Below are positions 7,183 to 14,171 of a stretch of 14,995 nt of DNA, piece by piece (position 1 is the first letter of the stretch; each line of letters starts with the position of its first letter). Under the pieces are notes generated by a model that saw only the letters and a list, made by a program, of their open reading frames with translations, did not search any database and was not told the origin of the DNA. The stretch lies in the NCBI GenBank assembly GCA_964456625.1, contig CAYWBO010000065.1, forward strand, positions 1 through 14,995, in the 5' to 3' direction. The DNA is from Sulfidibacterium sp964456625. GTDB taxonomy: Bacteria > Bacteroidota > Bacteroidia > Bacteroidales > F082. The position numbers and the translations under genes were made by a program.

Positions 7183-8220
7183 ATGCAAAATAATGCCCGT
7201 TACCGGTTTTGGTTTCTCGTTTTCTTTTTGCTGTCGCTGCTGTTGTTTTTTGCCAACCTGTGGTTTGGCTCCGTGGTGCTGGAATGGAAACAGGTGCTGG
7301 AAGCGCTCTTCCATGATCAGAACGCCGGCAATGCCGCGCTGGTGATCGTGAACCAGTACCGGATGCCGCAGGCAGTCACAGCCCTTTCGACGGGCATTGT
7401 CCTGAGCTTGTCGGGATTGATTTTACAGACACTTTTCAGGAACCCGCTGGCGGGACCTTCGGTACTGGGTATCAGCTCGGGTGCGAGCCTGGGCGTAGCC
7501 CTGGTGATCATGTCCGGCAGTATTTTCGGGTTCCAGATGGCGCAATTCCCTTTATGGGGGAATCTCACAGTGGTGATGGCGGCTTTTCTGGGCGCCCTGC
7601 TGGTGCTCGCGCTGATCATTTATGTTTCGGGACGGGTCGGGAATGTGATTACCGTGCTGATCATCGGTATCATGGTAGGCTATGCCGTATCGGCCGTGGT
7701 GAGTGTGTTGCAGTACTTCACCAGCTCGGATGAGCTGCATACTTATATTTTATGGGGCCTGGGAAGTTTTTCCAAGACCACCATCCAGCAGTCGCTGTTC
7801 CTGTTGTTTACAGCCATCGTAGGAACAGTCATTTCGTTGTTTTTCGTAAAACCGCTGAATGCCTTGCTGGCGGGAACGCATTATGCGCAGAGCATTGGGT
7901 TCCGTACCCAGCAGATCCAGACCTTTCTGATCCTGGTTACAGGCGTGCTGGTGGCCGTGGGAACGGCTTTTACCGGACCGATTGCCTTTTTGGGACTGGC
8001 GGTTCCGCATCTGGCCCGCGGGTTTTTCAAATCCTCCCAGCACGGGGTGCTGATCCCGGCCACGGTATTGATGGGCGCCTCGCTGGCCTTGTTCTGCAAC
8101 CTGGTGGCCAAGCTCCCGGGCTACGACATTTCGTTGCCCATCAATTCGGTGACGTCGCTGGTGGGTGCCCCGGTGATCATCTGGGTGGTGTTGCGAAACA
8201 GACATTTGAAGACGTTTTAA
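7183..8220 (+). CDS. FecCD/BtuC-family ABC transporter permease
   Basis: This inner-membrane permease has 345 residues, the normal length for the FecCD family, whose members have about ten helices and work as homodimers. Diagnostic blocks are YRMPQAVTALSTG (59-71), SGLILQTLFRNPLAGPSVLG (77-96) followed by ISSGASLG, and GPIAFLGLAVPHLARGF (265-281), the last forming the contact region for the ATPase. The first helix starts near residue 8. No Shine-Dalgarno site is seen in the 22 bp after the binding-protein gene. The gene is GC-rich (about 65 percent in the stretch I counted), higher than most of the window. It is separated from its ATPase by 141 bp containing two palindromes, which is unusual for subunits of one transporter. 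Confidence 0.95.
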   Translation: MQNNARYRFWFLVFFLLSLLLFFANLWFGSVVLEWKQVLEALFHDQNAGNAALVIVNQYRMPQAVTALSTGIVLSLSGLILQTLFRNPLAGPSVLGISSGASLGVALVIMSGSIFGFQMAQFPLWGNLTVVMAAFLGALLVLALIIYVSGRVGNVITVLIIGIMVGYAVSAVVSVLQYFTSSDELHTYILWGLGSFSKTTIQQSLFLLFTAIVGTVISLFFVKPLNALLAGTHYAQSIGFRTQQIQTFLILVTGVLVAVGTAFTGPIAFLGLAVPHLARGFFKSSQHGVLIPATVLMGASLALFCNLVAKLPGYDISLPINSVTSLVGAPVIIWVVLRNRHLKTF

Positions 8221-8236
8221 AGTGATATAAAGACTC

Positions 8237-8262
8237 TTTCCCGGGGTTTAAACCCCGGGAAA
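8237..8262. repeat. Perfect 26-bp palindrome, copy 1
   Basis: The left half is TTTCCCGGGGTTT and the right half is its exact reverse complement, so all 26 bases are symmetric. It starts 17 bp after the permease stop codon. Copy 2 has the same outer arms, TTTCCCGGG and CCCGGGAAA, centred 78 bp away. As RNA it would fold into a GC-rich hairpin with a very tight loop. It could be a REP-like element, a dimeric protein site, or an RNA processing or attenuation hairpin. Confidence 0.9.
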
Positions 8263-8314
8263 ATCAAAAGAAAGTGCAAAGAGAAGAAAAAGTTTTTTAG
8301 GAATGACCATTAAA

Positions 8315-8340
8315 TTTCCCGGGAATTAATTCCCGGGAAA
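8315..8340. repeat. Perfect 26-bp palindrome, copy 2
   Basis: The left half is TTTCCCGGGAATT and the right half is its exact reverse complement. It differs from copy 1 only in the central eight bases (GTTTAAAC in copy 1, AATTAATT here), and those differences keep the symmetry. It ends 21 bp before the ATPase ATG, just upstream of that gene's Shine-Dalgarno site, so a folded or protein-bound form could affect ATPase translation. Confidence 0.9.
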
Positions 8341-8361
8341 ATATAAACAAAAGGATATCAC

Positions 8362-9372
8362 ATGCCCGCTGCAAGACTCCATATCGACCATCTGACCAAC
8401 GGTTATCAAACCGCGAAACAGGAGTCGTTTGTGTTGCAGGAGGCCATTACCGCCTCGCTGGAACCCGGTCAGCTGATCTGCCTGCTGGGACCGAACGGCG
8501 CCGGGAAGTCCACGTTGCTGCGCACGTTGTCGGGATTTCAGAAACCTTTGTCGGGGGCCATCACCTATTCGGGAAAACCTTTGGAAACCCTGTCGCGGCG
8601 GGCCTTGTCGCGACAAGTGGCCGTGGTGCTGACCGACCGCTTTTCGGACCGTTTTCTGACGGCTTTCGAGGTGGTCAGCATGGGGCGGTTTCCGCATGCT
8701 TCATTCTGGGGACAACTGAACCGTAAAGACCATGAGATCATTGATAATACCCTGGAGATGCTGGGAATCACCACGCTGAAAAATAAGGTGTTTGAGACAT
8801 TAAGTGACGGAGAAAAGCAAAAAATGCTGCTGGCGCGGGCACTGGTTCAGGATACGCCTTTTCTGTTTCTGGACGAGCCCGTGGCTTTTGTGGATTCGCC
8901 GGGTAAGATCGAGATCATGGAGTGGCTGTCGTTCTTTGCCCGTGAGCATCAGAAAGGCATCCTGATGACGACACACGACATTGAAATTGCGTTGGATTAT
9001 GCCGATTATCTCTGGCTCATCAATCGCGAAAAGCCGTTTAAAACGGGCCTACCCGAAGATCTGGTATGGCAGGGTTCCGTCAATCAGTATTTTGACCGCC
9101 TGCAGGTCCGTTTTGATGCTTCCAAAGGACGCTTCGGAGTAAACAGACCCGTTTCCGGCAAGAAAATTATCGTTAAACAGGCCGGCACGCCCACACGCTG
9201 GCTGAAGAAAGCGTTGATGCGCAAAGGCTTCCAGGTATCCGGCGTCACCGAAAAACAAATGGATGATTTTTATTTTACCTTTGAGAGTGAAACTTTTGTT
9301 CAGTACAAGGGAGACAAACTCCTGAAACGATTTGAGAATATTGAAGAAATACTAAACGAAGGAATTTTCTGA
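8362..9372 (+). CDS. ABC transporter ATP-binding protein with C-terminal extension (FecE/BtuD type)
   Basis: This is the cytoplasmic ATPase that should power the permease upstream. Of its 336 residues, 1-240 form the nucleotide-binding domain: Walker A GPNGAGKST (43-51), signature LSDGEKQK (147-154), Walker B FLFLDEP (167-173) and switch histidine TTHD (203-206). The Q-loop glutamine normally found in a 'YVPQ' context is not apparent: the corresponding stretch reads VAVVLTDRFSDRFLTAFEV. Residues 250-336 form an additional segment of about 85 residues with mixed helix and strand character, not part of the core ABC fold. The start ATG 8362 has a good Shine-Dalgarno site (AAGGA, 8351-8355, six bases away). 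It follows the palindrome pair and is 44 bp ahead of the amidohydrolase. Confidence 0.93.
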   Translation: MPAARLHIDHLTNGYQTAKQESFVLQEAITASLEPGQLICLLGPNGAGKSTLLRTLSGFQKPLSGAITYSGKPLETLSRRALSRQVAVVLTDRFSDRFLTAFEVVSMGRFPHASFWGQLNRKDHEIIDNTLEMLGITTLKNKVFETLSDGEKQKMLLARALVQDTPFLFLDEPVAFVDSPGKIEIMEWLSFFAREHQKGILMTTHDIEIALDYADYLWLINREKPFKTGLPEDLVWQGSVNQYFDRLQVRFDASKGRFGVNRPVSGKKIIVKQAGTPTRWLKKALMRKGFQVSGVTEKQMDDFYFTFESETFVQYKGDKLLKRFENIEEILNEGIF

Positions 9373-9416
9373 GTCCTTTTTTGGAATCTGAACCGTTGGA
9401 ATCCAAACCTTTCGTT

Positions 9417-11075
9417 ATGAAAAAATATATTCTCCTGCTGATCTTATTAATTTTCAGTGCTATGTTATTGACTACCCGTAATGCCAGAGAACGTGTGGAT
9501 TTGATCGTTCGTAATGCCAGGATCTATACGGTGGATCCCAAATTCAATGTTGCCACGGCGTTTGCCGTGAAAGACGGAAAATTTACTGCTGTCGGCTCCG
9601 ACCGGTATATTCAGGAAAATTACCAGGCGACGGAAGACATCGACGCCGGCGGCAGGGCTGTATATCCGGGTTTTAACGACGGCCACAGCCATTTTCTGGC
9701 TTACGGCACCGGCTTGCTTCGCTGGGCCGATCTGGTGGGAACCGACTCCTTTGATGACGTTCTGAAAGTGGTCAGCCGTCACCAGAAGCAATACCCGTCT
9801 GAATGGGTCCTGGGCAGGGGCTGGGACCAGAACGACTGGAAAGAGGAAACCTATCCCACCAAAACCAAACTGGATGCGTTGTTTCCCGACCGGCCCGTGG
9901 TGCTGACACGCATCGACGGCCATGCCGTACTGGCCAATTCGAAAGCCCTGAAAATTGCCGGCATCACGGCGCAGACCAAAATCGACGGGGGAGAGGTGAT
10001 CCTGCAGAACGGACAACCTACCGGTGTGCTGATCGACAATGCTGCCGAAAGAATGCAGTCTTATATTCCTGCCCTCGGCAAAGAGGAAAAGACCAGGGCG
10101 TTGCTGGAAGCCCAGAGAAAATGTTTTGAGCAGGGCCTGACCACGGTGACCGATGCCGGTCTGGATCTGGATGACATTATGCTGATAGACCAGCTTCAGA
10201 AACAGGGTTTGCTGAAGATCCGCGTGTATGCGATGATGAGCCCCACGGAAGCCAACTTCAGGCATTTTTTTCCAACCGGGCCGTATCACAGCGGAAAACT
10301 CACGGTAAGTGCCGTGAAACTTTACATTGACGGAGCATTGGGTTCACGCGGTGCCCTGTTGCTGAAACCCTACTCCGACATGCCCGGGCATTACGGCCTC
10401 CGGCTGCACCCGCTGGAATATTACGATACCATCTGCCGGCAGGCTTTTGATGCAGGATTTCAGGTGAACACCCATGCCATCGGCGATTCGGGAAACCGGA
10501 TCGTGCTGCATACCTATGCCCGTTTTCTGAAAGGTAAAAACGACCGGCGCTGGCGCATTGAGCATGCGCAAATCGTGGATCCGGGCGATTTTCATTATTT
10601 CGGCGATTATTCCATCATCCCGTCCATCCAGTCCACACACTGTACCTCCGATATGTACTGGGCAGGACAACGACTGGGTGCCGAACGACTGAAATCGGCT
10701 TACGCCTATAAGCAGTTGCTTGCGCAAAACGGCTGGGAAGTGAACGGTACCGATTTCCCCATCGAAGACATCAGTCCGCTGAAGACATTTTATGCGGCCG
10801 TAAGCCGGAAAGATTTGAAAGGCTGGCCCCCGGAAGGTTTTCAGATGGAAAATGCCGTCAACAGGACGGAGGCATTGTACTCCATAACATTGTGGCCTGC
10901 CCGCGGCAGCTTTGATGAAAAACAAAAGGGAAGCATCGAACCCGGTAAAGAGGCCGATTTTGTGATCCTGGCAGATGATATCATGAATTGCCCTGAAAAA
11001 GATATTCCACATGTGGCAGTTTTAGATACCTACGTGAGTGGTGAGAAGGTTTTTGGAATAAAGAATGAAAAATGA
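9417..11075 (+). CDS. Exported Amidohydro_3 family metal-dependent hydrolase (YtcJ-like)
   Basis: An amidohydrolase-superfamily enzyme of 552 residues related to YtcJ-type proteins annotated as predicted metal-dependent hydrolases. Its substrate is unknown. Visible features: an N-terminal hydrophobic helix (about residues 4-20) without a lipobox, suggesting export or membrane anchoring; the metal-binding GHSHF motif (89-93); VKLYIDGALGSRGALL in mid-protein; NTHAIGDSG and WRIEHAQIVD supplying further histidines; NGTDFPIEDISPL with the late aspartate; and EADFVILADD at the C-terminal beta-sandwich. I choose ATG 9417 because MKKYILLLILL is a normal export signal. The in-frame TTG at 9381 would put twelve non-hydrophobic residues ahead of it. 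The gene lies 44 bp after the ATPase and may belong to the same transcript. Its stop codon sits in a short heptamer repeat. Confidence 0.92.
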   Translation: MKKYILLLILLIFSAMLLTTRNARERVDLIVRNARIYTVDPKFNVATAFAVKDGKFTAVGSDRYIQENYQATEDIDAGGRAVYPGFNDGHSHFLAYGTGLLRWADLVGTDSFDDVLKVVSRHQKQYPSEWVLGRGWDQNDWKEETYPTKTKLDALFPDRPVVLTRIDGHAVLANSKALKIAGITAQTKIDGGEVILQNGQPTGVLIDNAAERMQSYIPALGKEEKTRALLEAQRKCFEQGLTTVTDAGLDLDDIMLIDQLQKQGLLKIRVYAMMSPTEANFRHFFPTGPYHSGKLTVSAVKLYIDGALGSRGALLLKPYSDMPGHYGLRLHPLEYYDTICRQAFDAGFQVNTHAIGDSGNRIVLHTYARFLKGKNDRRWRIEHAQIVDPGDFHYFGDYSIIPSIQSTHCTSDMYWAGQRLGAERLKSAYAYKQLLAQNGWEVNGTDFPIEDISPLKTFYAAVSRKDLKGWPPEGFQMENAVNRTEALYSITLWPARGSFDEKQKGSIEPGKEADFVILADDIMNCPEKDIPHVAVLDTYVSGEKVFGIKNEK

Positions 11076-11084
11076 AGAATGGAT
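11064..11084 (+). repeat. Short degenerate heptamer repeat at the amidohydrolase stop
   Basis: Three consecutive seven-base units, AATGAAA, AATGAAG and AATGGAT, run across the end of the amidohydrolase gene and include its TGA. The last codons of that gene (Asn-Glu-Lys) come from the repeat. The following bases to about 11105 are similarly simple and encode nothing recognisable. Confidence 0.4.
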
Positions 11085-11203
11085 GTCCGAAGACCGTAGT
11101 CAGTCGACAATAGATCGAAAATCGTTGCTCAATATTTGATAATCATGTGCATAACCGGCGGAATCTGTTTGGAAACCTTAACTGAATAGGAAGTTGAAAA
11201 CAT

Positions 11204-12181
11204 ATGATGACATTTTTTTCTGCAATTAAAGATAGTCTTCTGTGGCCGGGTATTCGCTTTAAACGTATTCTTCAGAGGATTAAATTACCCGGTTTTGGGG
11301 GTGCGCGCCTGAATGATGTCCTTGTTTTTTTCTTTCGGGGCCTGTTCAAAGGGGTGATTAGCTATCGTGCGGCAGCCATTGCTTTTAACTTTTTTCTGTC
11401 ACTGATCCCGTTTGTCCTGTTTTTGTTCACCCTGATTCCCTTCATGACCAATAATCATTATCAGGTGTACCTTCTTGATTTGATTTCGGCAGTGATTCCT
11501 TCCAATATATTCCAAATGGTAAAAAGTACGTTGGCAGAAGTCATCAGTCGTCCCAATCAGGGACTGTTGTCGGTTGTTTTTTTTACGGCGATCTATTTTG
11601 CTACCAACGGGGTCAATGCCATTATTGAAGGTTTTAACCAAAGCTATCACCAGCCCGAAACCCGATCGTGGTGGAGACAAAAACTGGTGGCCTTTTTCCT
11701 TATGCTCATTTTGGCCGTACTGACTTTCGTTTCCTTTACCCTTCTGGGTTTTGGCGAATATCTGATTCGTGTATTGATCATCCGTCAGATGATTACCAGT
11801 CAGTTGTCCATTTTATTTTTGCAACTGTTGCGGTGGTCCATTATATTATTTACCACCATGTTCAGCGTGTCTCTCTTGTTTTATTTCGGTCAGCTTAAAA
11901 CATTGAAATCCATCAAGTATATGTTTTTTTCCGCGGGGTCAATATCGGCAACAGCTTTACTTATGGCAGGCAGTTTGATGTTGAAGTTTTATTTCGAAAA
12001 CTTTTCAAGGTACAATCTGCTGTATGGTTCCTTAGGATCGCTTATCATTTTAATGGTATGGGTTTATTATAATTCTATAATGATCCTTGTGGGATTCGAA
12101 CTGGATTACAGCATTAAAATTTCGCTGGAGTACAAGATATTAGAACAGCAGATCATGGAATCAGAAGAATCCGGTACATAA
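11204..12181 (+). CDS. YihY/BrkB family inner-membrane protein
   Basis: An integral membrane protein of 325 residues in the YihY/BrkB family (once labelled ribonuclease BN, an assignment now known to be wrong). Its biochemical role is not settled. About six hydrophobic segments are visible (roughly 58-80, 120-142, 161-185, 208-228, 240-260 and 277-299). Family blocks include YRAAAIAFNFFLSLIPF (54-70), FFTAIYFATNGVNAIIEGFN (126-145) and YGSLGSLIILMVWVYY (274-289) followed by VGFELDY. The basic N-terminus should be cytoplasmic. AGGAAG at 11188-11193, ten bases before ATG 11204, is a plausible ribosome site. An adjacent ATG at 11207 is equally usable. The gene lies 128 bp after the amidohydrolase and ends at a strong bidirectional terminator, so it is probably its own unit. 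Confidence 0.93.
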   Translation: MMTFFSAIKDSLLWPGIRFKRILQRIKLPGFGGARLNDVLVFFFRGLFKGVISYRAAAIAFNFFLSLIPFVLFLFTLIPFMTNNHYQVYLLDLISAVIPSNIFQMVKSTLAEVISRPNQGLLSVVFFTAIYFATNGVNAIIEGFNQSYHQPETRSWWRQKLVAFFLMLILAVLTFVSFTLLGFGEYLIRVLIIRQMITSQLSILFLQLLRWSIILFTTMFSVSLLFYFGQLKTLKSIKYMFFSAGSISATALLMAGSLMLKFYFENFSRYNLLYGSLGSLIILMVWVYYNSIMILVGFELDYSIKISLEYKILEQQIMESEESGT

Positions 12182-12196
12182 AGCATTTCCTTTTTA

Positions 12197-12242
12197 TAAA
12201 ACAACAGCCGGTTTCAATTGAATGAAACCGGCTGTTGTTTTA
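12197..12242. terminator. Bidirectional intrinsic terminator
   Basis: A perfect 20-bp inverted repeat (arms 12197-12216 and 12223-12242) surrounds a six-base loop ATTGAA. The core ACAGCCGGTTTCA is GC-rich and the outer arm is AAAA/TTTT, so RNA from either strand has a stem followed by U residues. It sits between the convergent YihY and OmpA-family genes and can end both transcripts. Confidence 0.92.
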
Positions 12243-12255
12243 CAGTTTGCTGTAG

Positions 12256-13809
12256 TTATTTTAGCTGGGTTAATAAAGCATTATTGTTTTTAATGATAAT
12301 ATCGATACGTCTGTTTTTACTTCGACCTTCCACTGTTTCATTATTGGCTATGGGATTGTTTTCACCATGACCTACTGAGCTAATATTTCCACTATTAAGT
12401 GTTAGCATATTTGCTTTTAAATAAGTAGTAACGGCATCAGAGCGTTCCTGTGACAGTTTTAAATTAGAAGCATCTCCACCAAATGAATCAGTATATCCTT
12501 CTACAATAACTTTGCTGCCCGGGAAAATACCAATGGCATTTTGAACCTTGGTTAACATGCCAAAATATTCGGGTTTAATATTGGATTTCCCAACATCAAA
12601 ACCAAAGCCTTGCATTCTGATGATTACATCGTTGCCTGAACGAAAAACCAATGCTTCCCTTTTTTCAAACAGTTGATTAACCTGTTGATACCGTTCACTA
12701 ATTTTAGCTTGGTAATCTACTTCTCTTGAAAGCATGAGCTTTTCATCTTCGATTGCCTGCATTTTGCCATTCATTTCAGCTGTTCGCTTGCTTATTTCCA
12801 TTGCAAATTCTGTATTGAGCGCATCTCTTTCCTTTAACAAAACAGCAATATTTTCGTTCTTTTGCCAAATCAAATAATTTTGTTCAGTATTTTTTGTATT
12901 GAGCAAAAGGTTTCTGTCCTGCAGATTAGTCATGTAATTGATGATTTCATTTTTGGGCTTATCAAAACCTTGATCAAATTGAGCCACAAAACCACCGACT
13001 GCAGCAATATGTATGATCGGTTGTTCTAAACTTAGAATTACATCTTCTGTTTCCAGATCATCTTTCTCAATTTTAGTAATGGTATTATACAGGTAAATGG
13101 CGTGATTGGCTTCATATTTAGCTTGTTTTGCCAATATTCTTGGATAATCCATATCATAGCGATTTGTTTCCAGTTCTTTTTCTGCTTCTGATAGTAATGC
13201 TTTTGCTTTTGCAAGTGTTTTTGGAGCCTTATCCTTTACATCCATTTCATCGGCTTTTGTTAATATTTTACGGGTTTCTGCCAGTAAATCTGTTTTTATG
13301 GCAGATAATTCAGCCTGTCTGTAAAGATCCATGGCTTCGGCAGATTCCTGGTAGGAATTGTCTCTATTGCCTTTTTCCATTTGTTCAGCTGCTTTTCTAA
13401 ATTGTTTTTCTGCATCCGACCACATTTCCTGAGCATATAAATCAGCACTGGCTGATAAAGCATCGTCACGTGCATTCAGTGTATTCGCAAAAACTGTTTT
13501 AGCGGTAATGCTGAAATCGGCAGATCTGTTGAAATATCTAACAGATTCAATTAATAGCTCTCTAACTTTTTCTATCCCCTTTTGATTGTCAAATTTATTT
13601 TCGGCGTCCTTATAATATTCGAGGCCCTTGTCATAATCCGTAGGAGACAGAATGTTTGCTTGCACAGCATTCGCATTTTGCCAGGCAGTAATAGCTTGTT
13701 GAAATACAACGTTTTTAGTTTGTTGTCCAAAGATGCTGCTGCTGGATAGTAAAAGTACCAGGCAACTTATTACAACAATTTTAGTTTGTGTTTTTAATGA
13801 GTTCTTCAT
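12256..13809 (-). CDS. Exported OmpA-family protein with long helical N-terminal region
   Basis: A protein of 517 residues with a Sec signal peptide (hydrophobic 11-27, likely cleavage after FG28 before QQ). No lipobox is present. Residues 32-245 are alanine- and glutamate-rich helices resembling DUF4398 or TPR-like repeats (for example DNSYQESAEAMDLYRQAELSA and LAKAKALLSEAEKEL). Residues 295-385 look like a coiled coil. Residues 388-508 form an OmpA C-terminal peptidoglycan-binding domain: VIVEGYTDSFGG with the aspartate, NLKLSQERSDAV with the arginine, and GHGENNPIANN...GRSKNRRIDI. It probably lies in the periplasm, tethering the outer membrane or another partner to peptidoglycan. The gene is AT-rich (about 37-38 percent GC in two stretches counted) compared with the transporter genes. 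Its promoter region carries paired repeats. It ends at the shared terminator. Confidence 0.92.
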   Translation of the reverse strand: MKNSLKTQTKIVVISCLVLLLSSSSIFGQQTKNVVFQQAITAWQNANAVQANILSPTDYDKGLEYYKDAENKFDNQKGIEKVRELLIESVRYFNRSADFSITAKTVFANTLNARDDALSASADLYAQEMWSDAEKQFRKAAEQMEKGNRDNSYQESAEAMDLYRQAELSAIKTDLLAETRKILTKADEMDVKDKAPKTLAKAKALLSEAEKELETNRYDMDYPRILAKQAKYEANHAIYLYNTITKIEKDDLETEDVILSLEQPIIHIAAVGGFVAQFDQGFDKPKNEIINYMTNLQDRNLLLNTKNTEQNYLIWQKNENIAVLLKERDALNTEFAMEISKRTAEMNGKMQAIEDEKLMLSREVDYQAKISERYQQVNQLFEKREALVFRSGNDVIIRMQGFGFDVGKSNIKPEYFGMLTKVQNAIGIFPGSKVIVEGYTDSFGGDASNLKLSQERSDAVTTYLKANMLTLNSGNISSVGHGENNPIANNETVEGRSKNRRIDIIIKNNNALLTQLK

Positions 13810-13852
13810 GCTACATAATTTTTTGTTTGTATAAATAATTTTTTGACAATCT

Positions 13853-13860
13853 CAAAGGTA
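13853..13860 (-). promoter_or_regulatory. Bacteroidota-type -7 promoter box for the OmpA-family gene
   Basis: On the minus strand this reads TACCTTTG, matching TAnnTTTG, 43 bases before the ATG. No TTTG is found 19-21 bp upstream. The proximal copy of a 13-bp repeat occupies that position instead. Confidence 0.5.
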
Positions 13861-13874
13861 TATCTTACTATATT

Positions 13875-13908
13875 GTAATTCGTTACACGATGCTGGTAAT
13901 AAGTTACA
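13875..13908 (-). promoter_or_regulatory. Two 13-bp operator-like repeats, 21 bp apart
   Basis: On the minus strand the two copies read TGTAACTTATTAC (13908-13896) and TGTAACGAATTAC (13887-13875), 11 of 13 bases identical. Each contains GTAA-N4-TTAC dyad symmetry. The 21-bp period equals two helical turns. The proximal copy replaces the expected -33 element of the box at 13853-13860, which suggests a site for a regulator acting on the OmpA-family gene. A further GTAA half-site (minus strand, 13868-13865) lies between the repeats and the box. Confidence 0.6.
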
Positions 13909-14014
13909 TAATTCACACTTATGATAGGTACAATAGTATTTTACCGAAATTTGGTTAACTGAAAATGGGGGGTGTAAGAATGGTGTTAATCCGGGACCTT
14001 TAAGGGGTAAGTGG

Positions 14015-14022
14015 TATATTTG
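14015..14022 (+). promoter_or_regulatory. Possible distal promoter box for the SDR gene
   Basis: TATATTTG matches TAnnTTTG exactly. No TTTG is visible at -33. If used, it gives a leader of about 140 nt before the SDR start, with no structure I recognise. It could be chance in AT-rich DNA. Confidence 0.3.
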
Positions 14023-14131
14023 TTACTGATATAACGAGTTAATAGTAGTGCCTAAAATAAATGAGAGCAAAAAACGTAATAAGTATACAACAATCAGTAA
14101 TTTGATTTGGCGGACTTCTGTTGGGAGGTTA

Positions 14132-14139
14132 TATCTTTA
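14132..14139 (+). promoter_or_regulatory. Possible proximal promoter box for the SDR gene
   Basis: TATCTTTA differs from TAnnTTTG only in the last base and lies 32 bases before the SDR ATG, a distance like that of other genes here. TTTG at 14106-14109 gives a 22-bp spacer to a -33-like element. Confidence 0.4.
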
Positions 14140-14171
14140 CATCAGAAAATGAAACTTAAAAACATTCAGAC

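Larger units (their letters stand above)
13810..14171. other. 362-bp divergent intergenic region
   Basis: This AT-rich gap between the OmpA-family gene (leftward) and the SDR gene (rightward) holds a leftward TAnnTTTG box, two 13-bp repeats 21 bp apart, and two rightward promoter-like boxes. I find no tRNA, no riboswitch that I recognise and no convincing small gene. The only short frames (14 codons from 14061, 15 codons from 14149) lack support. Confidence 0.7.

Noticed and set aside
7752..8225. 157-codon plus-strand frame overlapping the permease
   Set aside because: It is Gly/Pro/Arg-rich and overlaps the second half of a well-supported FecCD permease in another frame.
9381..9403. Direct repeat TTGGAATC (9381-9388 and 9396-9403) before the amidohydrolase
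   Set aside because: Eight bases at a 15-bp period, with no promoter or dyad context, is too little to call a regulatory site.
9465..10289. 274-codon open frame on the minus strand opposite the amidohydrolase
   Set aside because: No domain is visible and the plus-strand gene has full family motifs; it is a shadow frame of GC-rich coding DNA.
13748..13809. Lipobox reading of Cys16 in the OmpA-family signal peptide
   Set aside because: The Cys follows only five hydrophobic residues and lacks an L-[AS]-[GA]-C context, so signal peptidase I cleavage near residue 28 fits better.
14061..14105. 14-codon ORF in the leader of the SDR gene
   Set aside because: It has no ribosome site and no recognisable peptide, and frames this short are expected by chance.
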